A stretch of DNA of 64,000 nt, from assembly GCF_004361855.1 (NCBI RefSeq), contig NZ_SNWQ01000001.1, positions 372,001-436,000 on the forward strand, read 5' to 3'. The notes below the pieces were generated by a model. It was given only the letters and a program-made list of their open reading frames with translations, was not told where the DNA came from and did no database searches. This document shows positions 58,789 to 64,000 of the stretch, piece after piece; within the stretch, counting starts at the first letter, position 1; every line of letters starts with the position of its first letter. The DNA comes from Kribbella caucasensis (GTDB lineage Bacteria; Actinomycetota; Actinomycetes; Propionibacteriales; Kribbellaceae). Made by a program: the position numbers and the translations under genes.

Positions 58789-59409
58789 TCAGGCTTCGAG
58801 GAGCTTGGGGAGCGTCTGGACCACACCGGAGCGGAGATCCTCCAACGCGGCGGGATCACCGGACAGTTGGCGGAGCAACGCCTGCTGGAAGAGACCGTCG
58901 AGCAGGCCGTACGCCGTGGCCGGGGTAACCGAAGGCGGGCGATCGCTCAGGTCGGCGTACGTGCTGACGATGCGCCAGATCATCGACTCCAGCGACTTGT
59001 CGATCTCCAGCACGTCGGTGCGGAAGGACTCCTCGAACAGCGCCTGGTTGCGCAGGTCGTACCAGAGCCGGTGCAGCGCGGCGTCCTCCCGGCAGGTGCC
59101 CGCCAACGCCTCGGCGAAGTCCTCGCGCAGGTCCTCGGCGGACTCGGCGGTCGTCACGATCTGGTCGTACCGGGTGACGCACTCGGCCTTGTAGACCTTG
59201 ACGCAGTGCGTGATCAGCTCGACCTTGTCGCGGAAGTAGTAGTGCAGCACGCCGTGCGAGAACTCGGAGTTCTGGGCGATCTCGCGCAGGCTGGTCCGGG
59301 CATAGCCGAGCTCGGACAGTGTGCGCAACGCGGACGTGGCCAGCTGAGCGCGGCGCTCGGCGAACTTGTCCACCTGGCGGCGCGAGATCCGGTCCGTCAC
59401 CTCGGTCAT
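58789..59409 (-). CDS. TetR-family transcriptional regulator
   Basis: A 206-residue repressor. The N-terminal HTH is ATSALRTLSELGYARTSLRE followed by IAQNSEFSHGVLHYYFRDKV, the TetR signature, and the C-terminal ligand domain is helical (LHRLWYDLRNQALFEESFRT). ATG 59409 has GGAGG 8 nt upstream. Two TCTTGAC-type palindromes lie in the divergent spacer before the SDR gene, so it likely represses itself and the SDR/DUF5938/acyl-CoA synthetase operon; the inducer is probably a CoA ester or its precursor. Confidence 0.9.
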   Translation of the reverse strand: MTEVTDRISRRQVDKFAERRAQLATSALRTLSELGYARTSLREIAQNSEFSHGVLHYYFRDKVELITHCVKVYKAECVTRYDQIVTTAESAEDLREDFAEALAGTCREDAALHRLWYDLRNQALFEESFRTDVLEIDKSLESMIWRIVSTYADLSDRPPSVTPATAYGLLDGLFQQALLRQLSGDPAALEDLRSGVVQTLPKLLEA

Positions 59410-59451
59410 CGGCGAGCCTCCTGATCGGAGTGTACCCAAGCCAGAGGATTT

Positions 59452-59491
59452 TCTTGACAGTTGTCCAAGAAAGTCTTGACGACTGTCAAGA
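59452..59491. promoter_or_regulatory. Two TetR operator-like palindromes
   Basis: TCTTGACAGTTGTCCAAGA (59452-59470, one bulge) and TCTTGACGACTGTCAAGA (59474-59491, 7-bp arms), 22 bp apart, spanning likely -35 TTGACA sequences of the divergent promoters. Confidence 0.7.
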
Positions 59492-59571
59492 ACTCGATGA
59501 CGCTGTGCTCAACGCCCGGTCACCGCCTCACCGGTGACCAGGCGTCCATTGCACCCCCGAGAGGAGCAGCC

Positions 59572-60369
59572 ATGTACGACCTGTCCGGGAGGAAGGCCCT
59601 GGTGACCGGAGGCGCGCGCGGCCTCGGCGCCGGGATGGCCGAAGCACTGGCCAGAGCCGGGGCCGCCGTCGTGATCGCCGACATCCAGGAGGACCTCGGC
59701 AAGGCCACGGCGGACGCCCTGAAGGACGCCGGCGGGAAGGCCGCGTTCGTCCCGCTGGACGTGACCGACGACGCGAACTGGGAGGCCGCGGTCAACGCCG
59801 CGATCGGCGAGCTCGGCGGTCTCGACATCCTGGTGAACAACGCCGGTGTCGAGCTGTCCGGCCTGGTCGTCGATCTCGACCCGGCCGATATGCGGAAGAT
59901 GCTGGAGATCAACGTGCTCGGTACGGCGCTCGGCCTGAAACACGCGTTCCGGGCGATGCGACCGGGTGGACCGGCGGGGTCTGGTGGCTCGGTGGTCAAC
60001 ATCTCCAGCGTCGCGGCGACCATCCCGTTCCCCGGGATCGCGGGGTACTCGGCGACCAAGTCCGCGGTTGACCGGCTGACCCGGGTCGCCGCGCTGGAAT
60101 CCGGCAAGCTCGGGTACGGCGTACGGGTGAACTGCGTGTACCCCGGACTGGTGCCGACCGAGATGGGGATGAAGCTGGCGCAGGACATGGTCACGCTCGG
60201 ACTCTGGCCGTCGGCCGAAGCCGCGGTCGGCGACGTGATCGGGCTGACCCCGCTCGGCCGGCTCGGCGAGGTGTCGGACATGGCCGACGCGGTCGTGTTC
60301 CTCGCCTCCGACGCGTCCCGCTTCATCACCGGCGCGGGGTTGCCCGTCGACGGTGGGATGGGGATGTGA
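59572..60369 (+). CDS. SDR-family oxidoreductase (first gene of TetR-controlled operon)
   Basis: A 265-residue SDR with LVTGGARGLGAGMAEALARA (cofactor site), NNAG (ILVNNAGVEL), VNISSVAATIPFPG and catalytic YSATK (GYSATKSAVDRLTRVAALE). Glycine-rich ending FITGAGLPVDGGMGM. An NAD-dependent 3-hydroxyacyl or steroid dehydrogenase-like activity is plausible. GAGGAG 5 nt before ATG 59572. The next gene starts 1 bp after its stop. Confidence 0.9.
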   Translation: MYDLSGRKALVTGGARGLGAGMAEALARAGAAVVIADIQEDLGKATADALKDAGGKAAFVPLDVTDDANWEAAVNAAIGELGGLDILVNNAGVELSGLVVDLDPADMRKMLEINVLGTALGLKHAFRAMRPGGPAGSGGSVVNISSVAATIPFPGIAGYSATKSAVDRLTRVAALESGKLGYGVRVNCVYPGLVPTEMGMKLAQDMVTLGLWPSAEAAVGDVIGLTPLGRLGEVSDMADAVVFLASDASRFITGAGLPVDGGMGM

Positions 60370-60370
60370 G

Positions 60371-61486
60371 ATGACCAAACCCGTTGTCGTGTACGGCGCC
60401 TCGGGGTACACCGGACGCCTCGTCTGCGAGTACCTGCGCGAGTACAACGTGCCCTTCATCGCGGCCGGGCGGGACAAGGCCCGGATCCAGGAGGTGCTCG
60501 ACAAGGTCCCCGGGATCGACACCGTCGACCACGAGGTCGTCGAGGTGGAGCACGAGGTCAGTGCGCTGACCGAGCTGTTCCGCGGCGCTAAGGTGGTCAG
60601 CAACATGGTCGGCCCGTTCGTGCGGTACGGCCCGACGGTGGTGGAGTCTGCGCTGGCCGCGGGCTGCCACTACCTCGACACCACCGGCGAGCAGGACTGG
60701 TTGCTGGACGCGCAGAGCGGTTGGAGCGACAAGTTCGCCGGTCAAGGCCTGCTGCTCTCCCCCGGCGTCGCTCAGATGTACACCACCGGCGAGATCGCCG
60801 CGAACATCTGCCTGGAGACGCCGGGTCTCGACACGCTCGACATTCTCGTGCTCTGGAAGGGATTCCCGACCTACGCGTCGACCCAGACGATCTTCACCAT
60901 CCTCAAGGCCGACTGGCACTACCTGGAGCAGAACCAGCTGGTGAAGTGGGATCCGCTGACCACGTTCGAGGTGAACGTACCCGGCCAGCATGCTTCGGCG
61001 CTCGCTCTGCCTTGGGGTGGTACGAGCCATCCCGTCTGGTTCCGGAACGATCCCCGGGTGGCCAACGTCAAGGTCGCCGGCGGGGTGTTCGACCGGACCG
61101 TCATGCAGGGCGTCGTCGAGGCCGTGAAGATGGTCGAGACTCAGATCAAGACGCTGCCGGCCGACCAGCAGGAGGCCGCTCTCGGCGAGGTGGCCGCCTC
61201 GGTCCAGGCCAGCATGCCGCCGCGGGAGAACCCTCGGGTGAACACGTCGCTCGACTCCGTCTACGCGACCGGACCGCTCGGCCGGGCGCACTGCGTGATC
61301 CACGGCAACAGCAACTACAAGCAGACCGGTCTGCTCCAGGCCTATGCGGCGTACTCGTTGCTGCAGCAGCCGCCGAAGCGGACGGGTCTCGCCTCCGCCT
61401 GCCAGGCCTTCGGGCATCGCGAACTGCTCGGCGTACTGCGCAGCTTCGGGCTGGTGCTCGAGCCGGTGCTGACCGTCCATCACTGA
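60371..61486 (+). CDS. Saccharopine dehydrogenase-like NADP-binding protein (DUF5938)
   Basis: A 371-residue protein. The N-terminus VVVYGASGYTGRLVCEYLRE is a Rossmann fold of the saccharopine-dehydrogenase/trans-acting-enoyl-reductase type, followed by VVSNMVGPFVRYGPTVVESA and GCHYLDTTGEQDWL. The C-terminal ~200 residues (VLWKGFPTYASTQTIFTIL) form the DUF5938 part. Probably an NAD(P)-dependent reductase; the substrate is unknown. It lies between the SDR and the acyl-CoA synthetase, starting 1 bp after the SDR stop, so all three likely serve one degradation route. Confidence 0.85.
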   Translation: MTKPVVVYGASGYTGRLVCEYLREYNVPFIAAGRDKARIQEVLDKVPGIDTVDHEVVEVEHEVSALTELFRGAKVVSNMVGPFVRYGPTVVESALAAGCHYLDTTGEQDWLLDAQSGWSDKFAGQGLLLSPGVAQMYTTGEIAANICLETPGLDTLDILVLWKGFPTYASTQTIFTILKADWHYLEQNQLVKWDPLTTFEVNVPGQHASALALPWGGTSHPVWFRNDPRVANVKVAGGVFDRTVMQGVVEAVKMVETQIKTLPADQQEAALGEVAASVQASMPPRENPRVNTSLDSVYATGPLGRAHCVIHGNSNYKQTGLLQAYAAYSLLQQPPKRTGLASACQAFGHRELLGVLRSFGLVLEPVLTVHH

Positions 61487-61548
61487 AGGACCGGGCGCGG
61501 GGGCGTTTCCCCGGGACGCTCCCGCACCTGTTCAACCGAGGAGCACGC

Positions 61549-63132
61549 GTGAGGTTGCACGACTATCTGGACAAGGGGACGTCGCTGGGGGCGGACCGGC
61601 CCTGTCTGACCATGACCGGGACCGACCGGGGCGATGGGGTGGGGAAGGTAGCAGCCAGCCTGAGCTACGCGGAGGTGCAGGAGTTCTCGAACCAGGTCGC
61701 GCGGGCGTTGCAGACGTCCGGGATCGCGCCGGGCGACAAGGTGGCGATCCTGTCGGCGAACAACCCGATCGCGTTCGCTTGCGTGTTCGGGATCTCCCGG
61801 GCCGGTGCCGTCTGGTGCCCGGTGAACCCGCGGAACGAGGCGGCCGAGAACCAGGAACTGCTCGACGCCTTCGACTGCTCGGCCCTGATCTTCCAGCAGG
61901 CATTCCTGCCTTTGGTACAACGGATCCTGCCGCAGCTGCCGAAGTTGCGACTGGTCGTCTGCCTGGACGCCTCGGTGCCTGAGGCAACCAGTCTGGTGAC
62001 CTGGCTGGACGGCGTACCAGCTGATCCGCTGCCGGAACCGCTGCTCGCCGACGATCTAGCCTTGCTGGTCGGCACGGGTGGGACCACCGGCCGCCCGAAG
62101 GGCGTGATGCTGACCGAGCGGAACCTGGAGACCATGTCGGCGATCACGCTGATGAGCTACCCGTTCGAGGGACGCCCGGTCTATCTCGCGCTCGCGCCGC
62201 TCACCCATGCGGCCGGTGTCCTCTGCTTCCCGGTCCTCACCCTGGGCGGCGAGATCGTGGTGATGCCTGCACCGGACCTGCCCGAATTCCTCGCGCTGAT
62301 CGAGCGGCACCGGGTCACGCATACCTTCCTGCCACCGACGTTGATCTACCTACTGCTCGGCCAGGACGCCTTGTCCACAACGGATCTGAGCTCCCTGCAA
62401 TGCTTCTGGTACGGCGCCGCCCCGATGTCGGCCACTCGGCTGGAAGAGGCATTGGAACGGATCGGGCCGGTGATGGCGCAGCTGTTCGGTCAGAGCGAGG
62501 CGCCGATGATGATCTCGACGATGGCGCCGGCCGACCACTTCCACCCCGACTCCTCGCCCGCGGTCGAGCGGTTCGCCTCGGCCGGGCGACCGAGTCCGCT
62601 GACGCAGGTGGCGATCATGGCGGACGACGGGCGGCTCCTGGACCGCGGTGAACGCGGGGAGATCGTGGTCCGGGGGTCGCTCGTGATGGCCGGTTACTAC
62701 CAGAACCCGGAGGCGACGGCAGCCGCATCGGCGTACGGGTGGCACCACACGGGGGACATCGGGTTCCTCGACGACGACAACTACCTCTACATCGTGGACA
62801 GGGCGAAAGACATGATCATCACCGGTGGGTTCAACGTGTACTCGGCCGAGGTCGAGCAGGCGCTGATGACGTACCCGGCGATCCAGGATTGCGCGGTCGT
62901 GGGGCTGCCGGACGAGAAGTGGGGTGAGCGGGTGACGGCGGTGGTGCAGCTGCATCCGGGGCTGACCGTGTCCGAGTCGGAGCTGCGCAACTACGTCAAG
63001 GGCCGGCTGGGCAGCGTGAAGGCGCCCAAGCAGGTGGAGGTGTGGAAGGAGCTGCCGCGCTCGAAGGTGGGCAAGGTGCTGAAGAACGAGGTCAAGACAA
63101 TTCTGTTGGAGCTCGGCCGATCCGGAGGATAA
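61549..63132 (+). CDS. Acyl-CoA synthetase (AMP-forming)
   Basis: A 527-residue adenylate-forming enzyme that activates a carboxylic acid with ATP and CoA. LVGTGGTTGRPKGVMLTERN is the ATP loop, YGAAPMSATRLEEALERIG and LFGQSEAPMM (the A5 motif) follow, then GWHHTGDIGFLDDDNYLYIV, DRAKDMIITGGFNVYSAEVE (A8) and the catalytic lysine in LPRSKVGKVLK. It resembles fatty or aromatic acyl-CoA ligases. GTG 61549 has GAGGAG 6 nt upstream. Last gene of the TetR-regulated operon. Confidence 0.9.
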   Translation: MRLHDYLDKGTSLGADRPCLTMTGTDRGDGVGKVAASLSYAEVQEFSNQVARALQTSGIAPGDKVAILSANNPIAFACVFGISRAGAVWCPVNPRNEAAENQELLDAFDCSALIFQQAFLPLVQRILPQLPKLRLVVCLDASVPEATSLVTWLDGVPADPLPEPLLADDLALLVGTGGTTGRPKGVMLTERNLETMSAITLMSYPFEGRPVYLALAPLTHAAGVLCFPVLTLGGEIVVMPAPDLPEFLALIERHRVTHTFLPPTLIYLLLGQDALSTTDLSSLQCFWYGAAPMSATRLEEALERIGPVMAQLFGQSEAPMMISTMAPADHFHPDSSPAVERFASAGRPSPLTQVAIMADDGRLLDRGERGEIVVRGSLVMAGYYQNPEATAAASAYGWHHTGDIGFLDDDNYLYIVDRAKDMIITGGFNVYSAEVEQALMTYPAIQDCAVVGLPDEKWGERVTAVVQLHPGLTVSESELRNYVKGRLGSVKAPKQVEVWKELPRSKVGKVLKNEVKTILLELGRSGG

Positions 63133-63163
63133 GGTCTGGTCGAGTCGAGAGGAGGTGAGCCCG

Positions 63164-63211
63164 ATGTCGAGCTGTACCGTCGTGCCACCTGCTCGTCGCG
63201 CCCGCGGCTGA
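63164..63211 (+). CDS. Putative 15-residue leader peptide
   Basis: ATG 63164 is preceded at ideal distance by AGGAGGTGA, the best ribosome-binding site in the region. It encodes MSSCTVVPPARRARG and stops 34 bp before the DinB-family gene. The stop lies next to one arm of a hairpin, so its translation could control the structure. It contains one cysteine, two prolines and several arginines. Confidence 0.5.
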   Translation: MSSCTVVPPARRARG

Positions 63212-63232
63212 CAGGTGGCGTTCGTACCACCT
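63184..63232 (+). promoter_or_regulatory. Mutually exclusive hairpins in the DinB gene leader
   Basis: GCCACCTG (63184-63191) can pair with CAGGTGGC (63212-63219); AGGTGG (63213-63218) can instead pair with CCACCT (63227-63232). The first arm lies within the leader ORF, as in attenuators. Confidence 0.5.
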
Positions 63233-63245
63233 TTGGAGAGTCGCA

Positions 63246-63770
63246 ATGACCGCAGTAGTAACCCCGCGTCCGCCCGGTGATTCCGATGAGCGGACGCAGC
63301 TCGTCGGCTGGCTGGACGTGCAACGTTCGATCGTCCGGCTGAAGTGTGACGGCCTCAGCGAGGAGGACGCACACCGCAAGGTGCTGCCCGGCTCACCGCT
63401 GATGACGATGGCCGGGATCGTCGCCCATCTTCGCTGGGTCGAGTACTCTTGGTTCCACCTGAACTTCCTCGGCGTCCCCGACACCGGGCAGACTCCGTGG
63501 ACCGAGGACGGTCATCCCGATGCGGAGATGTTCGTCGACGACGTCCCGCTCGCCCAGTTGCTGGACGAGTACGACGAGGAGTGCGCCCGCTCGAACGCGA
63601 TCGTGGCCGCCCATTCACTGGACCAGCTCGAGAAGGGACCGGTCCGGGCCGCCAACCCAGGCTCCGCCCGCTACATCCTCTGCCACATGATCGAGGAGAC
63701 CGCCCGCCACTGCGGCCACCTCGACATCATCCGGGAACTCCTGGACGGCCGAACCGGCTACACGAGCTAG
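63246..63770 (+). CDS. DinB-family (DUF664) protein
   Basis: A 174-residue four-helix-bundle protein. LMTMAGIVAHLRWVEYSWFH carries the first conserved His and CHMIEETARHCGHLDIIREL holds the HxxxH pair, giving the three-histidine metal site of DinB proteins; some actinobacterial members are mycothiol-dependent transferases. ATG with GGAGAG 6 nt upstream. It follows the acyl-CoA synthetase by 113 bp, a gap with a leader ORF and competing hairpins, so it may be separately controlled. Confidence 0.88.
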   Translation: MTAVVTPRPPGDSDERTQLVGWLDVQRSIVRLKCDGLSEEDAHRKVLPGSPLMTMAGIVAHLRWVEYSWFHLNFLGVPDTGQTPWTEDGHPDAEMFVDDVPLAQLLDEYDEECARSNAIVAAHSLDQLEKGPVRAANPGSARYILCHMIEETARHCGHLDIIRELLDGRTGYTS

Positions 63771-63779
63771 CCCGTACGT

Positions 63780-63918
63780 CCACCACTCATCAAGCGCGGC
63801 GGGGCGGACGGCCAGGCCATCACAATCGGCCGTTTCCGCACTCCGCCACGCTCAGGACGGCCGGCCAGATCGCATTGTGATGGGCCGGCCGTCCGCGTTG
63901 GTGAGTGGTGGGCGGTCG
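63780..63918. repeat. Family C palindromic element, copy 2
   Basis: Outer arms CCACCACTCATCAAGCG and GCGTTGGTGAGTGGTGG pair imperfectly. Inside, GCGGACGGCCAGGCCATCAC (from 63805) pairs with the strand near 63874-63896 at 21 of 23 positions. The whole 139 bp folds as one long hairpin between convergent genes. Confidence 0.85.
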
Positions 63919-63920
63919 CT

Positions 63921-64000
63921 TCAGGACTTGTGCTCGCCGAAGGCCAGCGGTTTGCGGGTGCAGAGGTAGGTTGCCCAGTGCAACGTTGTGGGCAGGCCGG
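63921..64000 (-). CDS. Unidentified gene, C-terminal end only
   Basis: An open minus-strand frame enters from the right edge of the window and ends with ATYLCTRKPLAFGEHKS before the TGA at 63921-63923. Only 26 codons are visible, too few to name a family. The codon choice fits coding DNA. Confidence 0.45.
   Translation of the reverse strand, partial: GLPTTLHWATYLCTRKPLAFGEHKS

Noticed and set aside
62370-62380. TTGTCCACA DnaA-box match
   Set aside because: It lies inside the acyl-CoA synthetase coding sequence as a lone site with no second box nearby.

Overview
The window is very GC-rich, densely coded DNA with strong third-position GC bias, AGGAGG-type ribosome-binding sites, frequent GTG starts and many ATGA or GTGA stop/start overlaps. 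Gene content is typical of a soil actinomycete: a GlpC-like membrane Fe-S reductase related to mycobacterial EtfD, a FadE5-type acyl-CoA dehydrogenase, a bifunctional-type dCTP deaminase, PadR/MarR/TetR/LacI regulators, a SigE-family ECF sigma factor, secreted Tat and lipoprotein enzymes, and an actinobacterial DUF6458 protein. I infer a chromosomal segment of a Kribbella-like (Propionibacteriales) organism; the genus is a guess from style, not a search. There are no rRNA genes, CRISPR arrays or recognisable transposases. One tRNA gene, tRNA-Gly(CCC), is present.

Layout. 1-7 kb: the tail of a LacI regulator, two short-chain dehydrogenases facing a PadR regulator across a spacer with two PadR-type operators, then a GAF regulator divergent from an aldehyde dehydrogenase plus DUF779 pair, and a RbsD/FucU mutarotase. 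7-17 kb: a membrane protein with a displaced N-terminus, a secreted M36 metalloprotease, the EtfD-like reductase, an LppX-like lipoprotein, a Tat-exported PhoD phosphatase and a discoidin-domain secreted protein. 17-24 kb: an SDR, a ribbon-helix-helix protein coupled to a DUF4097 protein behind helically phased TGACRTCA boxes, a lipoprotein, dcd, a MarR regulator, and tRNA-Gly. 24-36 kb: a PL8 polysaccharide lyase, a fused three-helix membrane protein, a frameshifted MFS transporter coupled to a MerR/beta-clamp fusion, a P-loop kinase, anmK plus a transporter, and an ECF sigma factor coupled to a membrane partner.

36-50 kb: a histidine phosphatase divergent from the FadE5-like dehydrogenase; a tightly overlapping operon of three paralogous membrane proteins of unknown function; a second DUF4097 protein; DUF6458; an NHL/thioredoxin protein; a 544-residue protein of unknown function; and a sugar ABC importer (binding protein and two permeases, no ATPase). 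50-64 kb: an alcohol dehydrogenase, a flavin reductase, a serine hydrolase, part of the phenylacetate pathway (paaN divergent from paaI-thiolase-paaK), a DUF433 protein, a TetR-controlled SDR/DUF5938/acyl-CoA synthetase operon, and a DinB-family protein preceded by a short leader ORF with alternative hairpins.

The items most worth follow-up are the MerR/sliding-clamp fusion, the three-paralog membrane operon, the phased-box RHH/DUF4097 unit, the leader peptide before the DinB gene, and three families of intergenic palindromic repeats, each present two or three times. No intergenic gap exceeds 300 bp; the larger ones are described under the sites they contain.
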